Shown one piece after another: positions 48,624-56,475 of a stretch of 64,000 nt of DNA. The translations under genes and the position numbers were made by a program. Each line of letters starts with the position of its first letter. The stretch's first letter is position 1. Under the pieces are notes generated by a model. It saw only the letters and a list, made by a program, of their open reading frames with translations. It made no database searches and was not told where the DNA came from. This DNA is from an uncultured Prevotellaceae bacterium (GTDB taxonomy: Bacteria; Bacteroidota; Bacteroidia; Bacteroidales; Bacteroidaceae): positions 1 to 64,000 of the forward strand of contig CAMVOK010000002.1 in assembly GCA_947169115.1 (NCBI GenBank), read 5' to 3'.

Positions 48624-49526
48624 ATGATGCAATATCGTGAATATGGTCAATGGCTCAGGGAGCAACTGGGCGTGAAGGCGCAGAAGATATCGCTGGACGC
48701 TGGTTTCTCCTGTCCGAATCGTGACGGTCGTCTGGGGCATAATGGTTGCACGTTTTGCAGCAATCCTACGTTCAGTCCGGCTTACTGCCGTACGATGCCG
48801 ACTCTCGAGGCTCAATTGGAAGCAGGGAAAAGTTTTTTTGCCCGTAAATATCCCGACATGAAATACCTGGCCTATTTCCAGGCATATACGAATACTTATG
48901 GAGATACGGAGCGATGCATTTCCCTTTACGAAAGGGCGTTGAAAGTTCCAGATATTGTGGGATTGGTAGTAGCCACGCGACCAGATTGCATGTCAGCGGA
49001 TTTGTTGGATTATTTCGCCGAACTAAACCGTCGTACCTTTTTGGTGATAGAATACGGGATAGAAAGTGCCAACGACGATACGCTCCGACACATCAATCGT
49101 GGTCATACCTTTGCCGATGCTGAGCGAGCTGTCAGAATGACGGAAGAACGTGGAATCCGGGTTGGTGCTCATCTGATTCTGGGTTTGCCAGGTGAGGGAC
49201 ACGAAGAGTTGATGCGTCAGGCTCGTCTCATCGGTCAGTTGCCGTTGACGATTGTTAAACTACATCAGTTGCAGATTATACGTGGCACCCAGATGGAAAA
49301 AGAATGGCAGGAGCACCCTTGGCTCCTGCCCTCTGTAGAAGAATATATCGAATGGGTTCTCGATTACATCTCTCTGTTACCCCCTTCGTTTGTCTTTGAG
49401 CGTTTTGTCAGCAGTGTTCCCGATGATGTCCTCGTTGCACCTCGATGGGGACTGAAGAATCATGAGTTCTCCGATTTGCTGCGTAGCCACATCAACGACC
49501 GCTCGTTCCGTCGGCGCGTACGATGA
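48624..49526 (+). CDS. TIGR01212-type radical SAM protein
   Basis: KISLDAGFSCPNRDGRLGHNGCTFCSN; VATRPDCM; EYGIESANDDTLRHINRGH. Confidence 0.9.
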   Translation: MMQYREYGQWLREQLGVKAQKISLDAGFSCPNRDGRLGHNGCTFCSNPTFSPAYCRTMPTLEAQLEAGKSFFARKYPDMKYLAYFQAYTNTYGDTERCISLYERALKVPDIVGLVVATRPDCMSADLLDYFAELNRRTFLVIEYGIESANDDTLRHINRGHTFADAERAVRMTEERGIRVGAHLILGLPGEGHEELMRQARLIGQLPLTIVKLHQLQIIRGTQMEKEWQEHPWLLPSVEEYIEWVLDYISLLPPSFVFERFVSSVPDDVLVAPRWGLKNHEFSDLLRSHINDRSFRRRVR

Positions 49527-50160
49527 TGCTTTTTGCGATGTTGTGTTTTACGGCTTCCTTCTTTTCTTCAGCCATCTTAATGGCGTTGGCATTCACGCTC
49601 GAGTCGTTGGATATGTGTCCAACATTTTCTTTGGCTCTTTCCACTTCGTCTTTGGCCGCATTTACAGCATCCTGAGCCTTAACCACGTTTTGTTTCTCAG
49701 CTTCAACTTTCTGCTGGGCCTGTGCCACTTTCTGTTCGGCAGCGTTTACTTTCTGCTGGGCGGCCGAAACTTTCTTTTGAGCGGCAACTACCTTCTGTTC
49801 AGCTTTTGTTACAGCAGATTGTGCTTTGTCCTTCTGTTGCTGAAGTTTGGCAACCTGTTTCTTCGCCTGTTCTATTTCCTTGTCGGCAGCAGCCTCGCTC
49901 TTTACGCCCTGCTTGGCAACTTTCAGGTTGCTTTGAGCCACTTTCAGGTCTTCTTGCTTGTTCTTGAGCAATTTCTTCAGGTCGTCGTTTTTCTTGTCAA
50001 TCTTCAGGTCACCCTTTGTCTTGGTGATTTCTTGTTTCAAGCTTTCAATCTCCTTGGTAAACTGGTTTACCCATTCTTGGCTGGTCTTGGTTGACTGTGC
50101 CATGGTATTCATGCTCAAGCAGAGCAGCAATGTTCCTAAAACAAATCTAATACTTCTCAT
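49492..50160 (-). CDS. Secreted coiled-coil protein of unknown function
   Basis: Signal peptide from Met at 50160; long Lys/Ala/Gln/Glu heptad-like repeats. Confidence 0.75.
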   Translation of the reverse strand: MRSIRFVLGTLLLCLSMNTMAQSTKTSQEWVNQFTKEIESLKQEITKTKGDLKIDKKNDDLKKLLKNKQEDLKVAQSNLKVAKQGVKSEAAADKEIEQAKKQVAKLQQQKDKAQSAVTKAEQKVVAAQKKVSAAQQKVNAAEQKVAQAQQKVEAEKQNVVKAQDAVNAAKDEVERAKENVGHISNDSSVNANAIKMAEEKKEAVKHNIAKSIIVRADGTSGR

Positions 50161-50239
50161 AGTTGTGATAAAATGTTTGTAATTAATAATTTTCATGACA
50201 AAGTTACATAAAACTTTTTGAATAACGCAAATGTTTCGC

Positions 50240-50247
50240 TATCTTTG
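50240..50247 (+). promoter_or_regulatory. Bacteroidetes -7 element TATCTTTG
   Basis: TAnnTTTG match upstream of the GH105-like gene. Confidence 0.65.
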
Positions 50248-50268
50248 CCGTTGATAAAATATAAAACC

Positions 50269-52623
50269 ATGAAAAAAAACAATCTTTATTCCTTTGTTCT
50301 ACTTGTTTTGTTCGCTGTATCGGCACATGCCGAAAACTCACGTGAAGTACTTGACCTCATTACAAAGGTCAACAATTACTGGCAGGCTAACAATTCGCCT
50401 TATAAAAGGGCGTTTTGGGACAATGCCGCCTATTACACGGGCAACATGGAGGCTTACCGCATGACGGGTAAGTCCGAATGGTATCAGTATAGCGACCGTT
50501 GGTGCCGTCATAACGAATGGAAGGGAGCTAAGTCGAATGACAAGCGTAACTGGAAGTATGCTTGGTATGGCGAGGGGGACGATTTTGTGCTATTCGGCGA
50601 CTGGCAAATCTGTTTCCAGACCTACGTGGATATGTACAACCTCGTGCCGACAGACTACAAAGTGGCACGAGCCAAGGAGGTGATGGGCTACGAGTGCTCC
50701 ATGTCCGACAACAAATTCTGGTGGTGGGCTGATGCACTTTATATGGTGATGCCCGTAATGACTAAAATGTATAAGCTCACGGGCGAGACGATGTATCTCG
50801 ATAAGCTCCACGAGAATTTCCTTTGGAGCGACTCCTTGATGTGGGATGCCGAAGCCCAGCTCTATTATCGTGACGGCAAGTACATCTGGCCCAAGGTGAA
50901 GACGGCTTGCGACGGAGGTAAGAGTTTCTGGGCCAGAGGCGATGGCTGGGTGTTGGCTGGTTTGGCCAAAGTCCTGGCAGACATGCCTCTTGACTACAAG
51001 GGACGCGACATCTTTGTGCTGCGTTTCCAACAACTGGCAGAGGGTGTGGCTCGTTGCCAGCGTCCCGATGGTTATTGGAGCCGTTCGATGCTCTGTGAGC
51101 AGGATGCCCCAGGACCCGAGACTTCGGGAACGGCTTTCTTTTGCTATGGCCTTTTATGGGGTGTAAATCATGGTTATCTCGACAAAGGGAAATACGGCGA
51201 GACCATAGAGCGCGCATGGAAGTATCTTTCTCAGACGGCCTTGCAGGAGGATGGCAGCATTGGATATGTACAGCCCATCGGTGAGAAACCCGACCCCACA
51301 AAGATTGTGGATGCTCACAGTCAGGCACCGTTCGGCACGGGAGCATGGCTCTTGGCAGCCTGCGAGCGCGTGCGCTATCTCGATAATACTGCCTCTTACG
51401 GCACCAAGCCAGGGGCTCCTGCCGTTGCCAAGAGTGCACGGAGGATGACCTTCACGGTCACGAATCCCTCTGCCGATAATCGTCAGGATGTTGTCGAACT
51501 GGATGCTAAGCAGGTTTTCGACCGTCTGCAGATAGGCGGTGGCCGACAGTTCATTGTCCTTGATGGCGACAACGTAGAACAGCCTTACCAGTTGACACAT
51601 GACGGTAAGCTTCTTGTCCAGGTCTTTGTTGCTCCCGCTGCTTCTGCTACGTTCACGATTGTTACTGGAGAACCCAAGGCTTATCGTTTGGATGTCAACG
51701 GGCGTATTTATCCCAATCGTGAAGACGACCTCACTTGGGAGAATGACCGTAATGCCTGGCGTTTCTATGGCCCCAAGATGCATAATAAGGGTGTGGCGGG
51801 TTTCGACATCTTTGCCAAGAACGTCACTTATCCCATACAGGATCAGCTCTATCATAACGAACTTACCAGTTACGGCGTAAACGAGCGACTGAAAAAACAG
51901 GGCCGTGGTGGCGAATGGGCACAAATCCATCGTGACCTCTATACCTATCACCGTGATAAAGGCCAGGGAATGGATGCCTATACCGTAGGTGCCACTCTGG
52001 GTGCTGGTGCACCTGCCCTGTTGGATGGCGACAAACTGCTCCTGCCTGACGTTTATGAGAAGGCAGACATCCTCGACAATGGTCCTCTGCGCTTCACCGT
52101 CAGCATGGACATGTATGAGCAACATGGCGTGAAGGAACATCGCCTTATCTCTCAGGACAAAGGTATGCATCTGGCACGCTGCATAGTCACCTACGAGCCC
52201 GCCAACAAAGATGACCAAATGGTAAATGCTCAAATGGTAAATGGTAAATGGTTAAATGGTAAATGTCTCTGTGCCGGTATTGCCGTACACGAGAGTCAGT
52301 CTCGCGCGTATGCGATAAATAAGAAGGATAGTTACGTCACATACGCCGATGCCCTTGACACCCCCAAGGGACAGAATGGACAACTCTATATTGGCGTTCT
52401 CTTCCCCGATAAGATGAAGTCGCTCAAATACCTTCCGCTGCCGGAGAAGAAGAGTGGGGCAGTGGGGCACGTTATCGGAGTTTCTCCATGTTCCAATAAA
52501 ATCACATACTATTTCGGTACGGGGTGGAGCAAATACGATGTCCCCGGTCAGCAGGTATGGGATGCCCTCATGCAGGGCTATGCCCGACAGCTGAAACAGC
52601 CTCTCGTGGTTGAAGAGAAATAA
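50269..52623 (+). CDS. Secreted GH88/GH105-type unsaturated uronyl hydrolase with DUF4861-like C-terminal domain
   Basis: WWWADALYMVMPVM; GDGWVLAGLAKVL; RPDGYWSRSM; C-terminal region after ~400 aa. Confidence 0.85.
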   Translation: MKKNNLYSFVLLVLFAVSAHAENSREVLDLITKVNNYWQANNSPYKRAFWDNAAYYTGNMEAYRMTGKSEWYQYSDRWCRHNEWKGAKSNDKRNWKYAWYGEGDDFVLFGDWQICFQTYVDMYNLVPTDYKVARAKEVMGYECSMSDNKFWWWADALYMVMPVMTKMYKLTGETMYLDKLHENFLWSDSLMWDAEAQLYYRDGKYIWPKVKTACDGGKSFWARGDGWVLAGLAKVLADMPLDYKGRDIFVLRFQQLAEGVARCQRPDGYWSRSMLCEQDAPGPETSGTAFFCYGLLWGVNHGYLDKGKYGETIERAWKYLSQTALQEDGSIGYVQPIGEKPDPTKIVDAHSQAPFGTGAWLLAACERVRYLDNTASYGTKPGAPAVAKSARRMTFTVTNPSADNRQDVVELDAKQVFDRLQIGGGRQFIVLDGDNVEQPYQLTHDGKLLVQVFVAPAASATFTIVTGEPKAYRLDVNGRIYPNREDDLTWENDRNAWRFYGPKMHNKGVAGFDIFAKNVTYPIQDQLYHNELTSYGVNERLKKQGRGGEWAQIHRDLYTYHRDKGQGMDAYTVGATLGAGAPALLDGDKLLLPDVYEKADILDNGPLRFTVSMDMYEQHGVKEHRLISQDKGMHLARCIVTYEPANKDDQMVNAQMVNGKWLNGKCLCAGIAVHESQSRAYAINKKDSYVTYADALDTPKGQNGQLYIGVLFPDKMKSLKYLPLPEKKSGAVGHVIGVSPCSNKITYYFGTGWSKYDVPGQQVWDALMQGYARQLKQPLVVEEK

Positions 52624-52842
52624 AAGGAGTTAAAAAGGAGTTATAGGGGAGTTAAAAAGGAGTTAAAAAGACGATACGTATGTTAATTGAGCATTGAACA
52701 TTAACTTCTCACCCTCTCACCCTCTCATCTTAAAGACGTCTAAGGAACTTTCAATCAGTCTAATACTATCGTCCCTTTAACTCCACGAGCGAAGCGAGTA
52801 TAACTCCCCTTTTACTTCCCTTTAACTCCCCTTTCTATAAAA
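52624..52842. repeat. Word-repeat hairpin (GGAGTTAAAAAGGAGTTA ... TTTAACTCCCCTTT)
   Basis: Complementary arms at ~52624-52668 and ~52775-52833. Confidence 0.65.
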
Positions 52843-52880
52843 ATAAGATGGAAATATTTGGTGGATTGGGGAAAAAATAG

Positions 52881-52888
52881 TAATTTTG
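52881..52888 (+). promoter_or_regulatory. Bacteroidetes -7 element TAATTTTG
   Basis: TAnnTTTG match upstream of rpmB. Confidence 0.6.
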
Positions 52889-52938
52889 CACGCTGTTTGG
52901 AAGAAACTATTGGAATAGTTAAAAGAAAAGATTAGAAA

Positions 52939-53199
52939 ATGTCTAAGATTTGTCAAATTACCGGAAAGAAGGCCATGGTCGGAAACAACGTTTCCCACTC
53001 AAAGCGCCGCACAAAGCGTACCTTCGACGTAAACTTGTTCTATAAGAAGTTCTACTATGTAGAGCAGGACTGCTGGATTACCTTGCGTGTATCCGCTGCA
53101 GGTCTTCGCATGATTAACAAGGTAGGACTGGACGCAGCTCTGAATCAGGCCGTTGAGAATGGCTATTGCGACTGGAAGGAAATTAAGGTAATCGGTTAA
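52939..53199 (+). CDS. rpmB: 50S ribosomal protein L28
   Basis: [29 protein letters not shown]. Confidence 0.96.
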   Translation: MSKICQITGKKAMVGNNVSHSKRRTKRTFDVNLFYKKFYYVEQDCWITLRVSAAGLRMINKVGLDAALNQAVENGYCDWKEIKVIG

Positions 53200-53222
53200 A
53201 CAAACGAAAGGAGAACCAAGTT

Positions 53223-53411
53223 ATGGCAAAGAAAGCAAAAGGAAACAGAGTACAGGTTATCCTGGAGTGCACCGAGCACAAGGCAAGTGGTATGCCCGGC
53301 ACAAGCCGCTACATCACTACCAAGAACCGTAAGAACACTCCCGAGCGTCTGGAACTGAAGAAGTACAATCCCATCCTGAAGCGGATGACTGTACACAAGG
53401 AAATCAAGTAA
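53223..53411 (+). CDS. rpmG: 50S ribosomal protein L33
   Basis: [44 protein letters not shown]. Confidence 0.96.
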   Translation: MAKKAKGNRVQVILECTEHKASGMPGTSRYITTKNRKNTPERLELKKYNPILKRMTVHKEIK

Positions 53412-53433
53412 TAATCCGTTAAGCTAAGATACA

Positions 53434-53589
53434 ATGGCAAAGAAAACCGTGGCCACCTTGCAGACTGGCAAGACTGATGGCCGTAGCTACACAAAAGTTA
53501 TCAAGATGGTGAAGTCACCCAAGACTGGTGCTTACATCTTCGACGAGCAGATGGTTCCCAACGAAGCCGTTAAGGATTTCTTCAAATAA
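53434..53589 (+). CDS. DUF4295-type small protein (51 aa), not in ORF track
   Basis: MAKKTVATLQTGKTDGRSYTKVIKMVKSPKTGAYIFDEQMVPNEAVKDFFK downstream of rpmB-rpmG. Confidence 0.88.
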   Translation: MAKKTVATLQTGKTDGRSYTKVIKMVKSPKTGAYIFDEQMVPNEAVKDFFK

Positions 53590-53615
53590 ATCCCTGGCTT
53601 TGCCCACACATACTA

Positions 53616-53651
53616 CAAGGCACACTGCGCTACTGCGTGGTGTGCCTTTGT
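53616..53651 (+). terminator. Rho-independent terminator
   Basis: AAGGCACACTGCGC..GCGTGGTGTGCCTTTGTTA. Confidence 0.75.
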
Positions 53652-53796
53652 TATATGCTCAGCTGAGTGTCTTAAGGGGTTTAAGTGTTTAAGGGTTTTT
53701 ATCATAATCCTTAACCCTTCATCCTTCATTCTTAACCCTTCATCCTTCATCCTTAACCTTTAACCCAGTCTCTTCGGGGCGTCCAATAAATAATCC

Positions 53797-53966
53797 CAGT
53801 CCGTTTCCGTTACTTCTGTATGTTCTTGCGTCCGCTTTTTTATCCTCCGTTTTGTGACATCAATGTCACAACTCGAGGCATAAGGAAATTTCGTTTTGTG
53901 ACATATATAGTCACAAGTCGGATCATAAGGGCGTTTCGTTTTGTGCCATCAATGTCACAAACGAAT
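53797..53966. repeat. 44-bp-period array of TGTGACA palindromes (copy B)
   Basis: Palindromes at 53852-53871, 53896-53916, 53939-53961; matches 24086-24256. Confidence 0.88.
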
Positions 53967-54263
53967 ATACACATTGAATGTACTGTACTACCCTAAAAAA
54001 AGTTGAATGGTTTTTACCTTAACCCTGCCATAGGTTGAATGCCTGTTTGGTACCTTAATCCTTAACCCTGGCAAAAGTTGAATCATTCGTTTTCATCTGA
54101 ACAAACAAATGCATTTCACCTCCTCTGGTAGGAGCCCCATCAAACTCCCCTCCTCCGGGGAGGAGGGGTAGGGGTGGTAGCGTCAAGAGGCAAAGTTTCA
54201 TTCGTTTGCGTGTTAGTTTATTGAATTTTGAATTTATAATTTTGAATATTAAATAAAGTTTCC

Positions 54264-54271
54264 TATCTTTG
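54264..54271 (+). promoter_or_regulatory. Bacteroidetes -7 element TATCTTTG of leader RNA copy B
   Basis: TAnnTTTG at the same relative position as copy A. Confidence 0.7.
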
Positions 54272-54330
54272 TTGCATTCAACCAATAATATATACGCCAA
54301 TGAACAGATAAACGCATAGTATAGACATAT

Positions 54331-54506
54331 AGAAGAAGCGTTAGCTTTATATTCTTGTGTTCTAAGAATTGGGGAATTTAAGGAATACTATCAAGAATTG
54401 AGGTTAATGTTCACGCTGATGGCGTGGACTTTTACTCGTTTAAGATAGTAGGTTATCCCCAATACCTTAGGACACGTAGACGAAAGTAATTGTCCACGTT
54501 TTCTTT
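54331..54506 (+). ncRNA. Structured leader RNA, copy B
   Basis: Helices 54357-54366/54466-54475, 54369-54375/54456-54462, 54386-54392/54444-54450, 54409-54416/54422-54429, base CTTT/AAAG 54345-54348/54483-54486; same nesting as copy A. Confidence 0.72.
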
Positions 54507-54571
54507 TTGTGTCTATCAGGAACGACAGAACCAACTCACTTTTTTTATTAACTTTTTAAAACATTACAACT

Positions 54572-54721
54572 ATGAGAAAGAAAACTTACGAGAAACTAAA
54601 CATGAAGGTAATCTCCCTCAGTCAGGAGAACCACCTGATGGTAGCCAGCGACCCCACGACGAACGAGGTAAACGCCACACGCAATAACTACAGCGGCGGT
54701 GCCGCATGGGAATGGATGTAA
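54572..54721 (+). CDS. 49-aa small peptide, not in ORF track
   Basis: MRKKTYEKLNMKVISLSQENHLMVASDPTTNEVNATRNNYSGGAAWEWM. Confidence 0.7.
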   Translation: MRKKTYEKLNMKVISLSQENHLMVASDPTTNEVNATRNNYSGGAAWEWM

Positions 54722-54786
54722 AAAGGAGAGAGAAAATTTAAAATTTAAAAGAGAAAAGAGAAAAAGAGAAAAATTAATTAAAAGTT

Positions 54787-56256
54787 ATGAAGAATATATT
54801 CAATAAGATGTTGGGCGTGTGCCTGACAGTTGTAGCCAGTGCCATGTTCACAGGTTGCTCCAGCGACGAAGAAGCAGTCTCCCAAAGTGCGCCCCAGACG
54901 GGCAAGTTCACCTTGACGGTACGTGCCGAGAAGCAGGGCGTCACACGTGCCCTGGCCATATCCGACGTGGACGGTGACGGGCGCGACGACGTTCAGGCCA
55001 CCTGGACGGCCGGTGACGAGGTACAGGTATTCGATGCCACTACGGGCAATGCCCTGACGGGCGTTCTCACTGCCCAGGGCAGCGGAGCCTCCACGTTGCT
55101 GACGGGAACCGTGGAGGGCACGGTGTCGGTCGGCGATGCCCTGAGGCTGACCTACCTCTCCAGCGACTACAGCAGTCAGGACGGCACGCTGCAGTACATA
55201 GCTGAGAACTGCGACTATGCCGAGGCCACGGTTACGGTGGGCTCGGTGGAGAACGGTGAGGTTACGCCCACGGGCAATGCCGAGTTCGTGAATGCCCAGG
55301 CCATCGTGTGCTTCACATTGATGGAAGTTACAGGTGCTCCCCTCAGTGCCAGTGCCCTGACTGTGGACTATACCACAGGCTCCGTCACCCTTGCTGACGT
55401 CCCATCCTCCACCTACACGGCCAACGGTGGCACGGGTGTTCTCTTCGTAGCTCTTCCTCCCGTCAGCCAGCAGGCCATTACCTTGACAGCCACGGTGGGT
55501 GACGATACCTATACCTACGCCACCTCCTCAGCCGTAACACTCGCAGCTGGTCAGTACCAGCCCATCAGCGTGACGATGACGAAGGAAGTTGTGGACAGGT
55601 CAGGTGTAATAGACGGACGTGCCTACGTTGACCTCGGTCTTCCCAGTGGAACCTTGTGGGCAACCTGCAACGTGGGTGCCGACAATCCCGAAGACTATGG
55701 CCTGTATTTTGCCTGGGGTGAAACTACTGGCTATACGCAGGACACTTCCGACGGCCATAGTTTCGGCTGGGCATCGTACAAATATTACAATGGAGATAAT
55801 GTTGCCCTTACCAAGTACTGCGACGACAGCAGTTATGGCTATAATGGCTTCAAGGACAATTTGACCGAACTCCTCCCCGAGGACGATGCCGCTACGGCCA
55901 ACTGGGGCAGCGGGTGGCGCATGCCGACAATAGAACAGTTTGAGGAACTCATCAACAGCAGTTACACCACCACCACTTGGACTACGCGTAACGGCAAGTA
56001 TGGTAGATTGATAACGAGCAAGATGTCAGGCTACACTAACAGGAGCATTTTCCTGCCGGTCGCAGGGTATCGCTACGATTCGTCGCTCGGCTACGCGGGT
56101 TCGTACGGTTTCTGCTGGTCGCGTACGCTCGGCGCGGGCGGCGCGGGCCCGGGCGGTGCCCGTTACCTGGGCTTCGGTTCGAGCTACATCAGCGCGGACG
56201 GCGACTCCTATCGTTGCTTCGGTCAATCTGTTCGCCCTGTGCGCGTGTCTCAGTAA
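54787..56256 (+). CDS. Surface lipoprotein with FISUMP/CLec-like C-terminal domain and putative DGR variable region
   Basis: Lipobox FTGCSS; YVDLGLPSGTLWATCNVGA; C-terminal GSYGFCWSRTL...GQSVRPVRVS. Confidence 0.85.
   Translation: MKNIFNKMLGVCLTVVASAMFTGCSSDEEAVSQSAPQTGKFTLTVRAEKQGVTRALAISDVDGDGRDDVQATWTAGDEVQVFDATTGNALTGVLTAQGSGASTLLTGTVEGTVSVGDALRLTYLSSDYSSQDGTLQYIAENCDYAEATVTVGSVENGEVTPTGNAEFVNAQAIVCFTLMEVTGAPLSASALTVDYTTGSVTLADVPSSTYTANGGTGVLFVALPPVSQQAITLTATVGDDTYTYATSSAVTLAAGQYQPISVTMTKEVVDRSGVIDGRAYVDLGLPSGTLWATCNVGADNPEDYGLYFAWGETTGYTQDTSDGHSFGWASYKYYNGDNVALTKYCDDSSYGYNGFKDNLTELLPEDDAATANWGSGWRMPTIEQFEELINSSYTTTTWTTRNGKYGRLITSKMSGYTNRSIFLPVAGYRYDSSLGYAGSYGFCWSRTLGAGGAGPGGARYLGFGSSYISADGDSYRCFGQSVRPVRVSQ
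56058..56250 (+). other. Putative DGR variable region with 3' end resembling an IMH
   Basis: Run of NNC/NNT/NNG codons compatible with AAC-type template codons after adenine mutagenesis; ends GGTCAATCTGTTCGCCCTGTGCGC. Confidence 0.72.
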
Positions 56257-56276
56257 ATTAGATTTAGTGGATAACA

Positions 56277-56358
56277 TAGTGGGCAACGCCTCCGAGCGTT
56301 GCAGGACAGATGATTGACTTCTTTTCCTGCAAGCAACGCTCGGAGGCATTGCCCACTA
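56277..56358. repeat. Long hairpin element, copy B
   Basis: TAGTGGGCAACGCCTCCGAGCGTTGCAGGA / TCCTGCAAGCAACGCTCGGAGGCATTGCCCACTA. Confidence 0.9.
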
Positions 56359-56475
56359 ATTCGTAACTCTTGGTTGGGCAATCAAAACATGATGGTTGTA
56401 GCAATCAACATAAAACGATTGCAGCAACCAACTCGTGTTGATTGCTGCAACCAATGTTTTTGTTGTATTACGTGT

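Noticed and set aside
51154-52233. 359-aa minus-strand ORF
   Set aside because: Antisense shadow of the GH105-like gene.
56026-56349. 107-aa minus-strand ORF over the variable region
   Set aside because: Antisense to the lipoprotein 3' end and its hairpin; open because the variable region has few A/T-rich codons.
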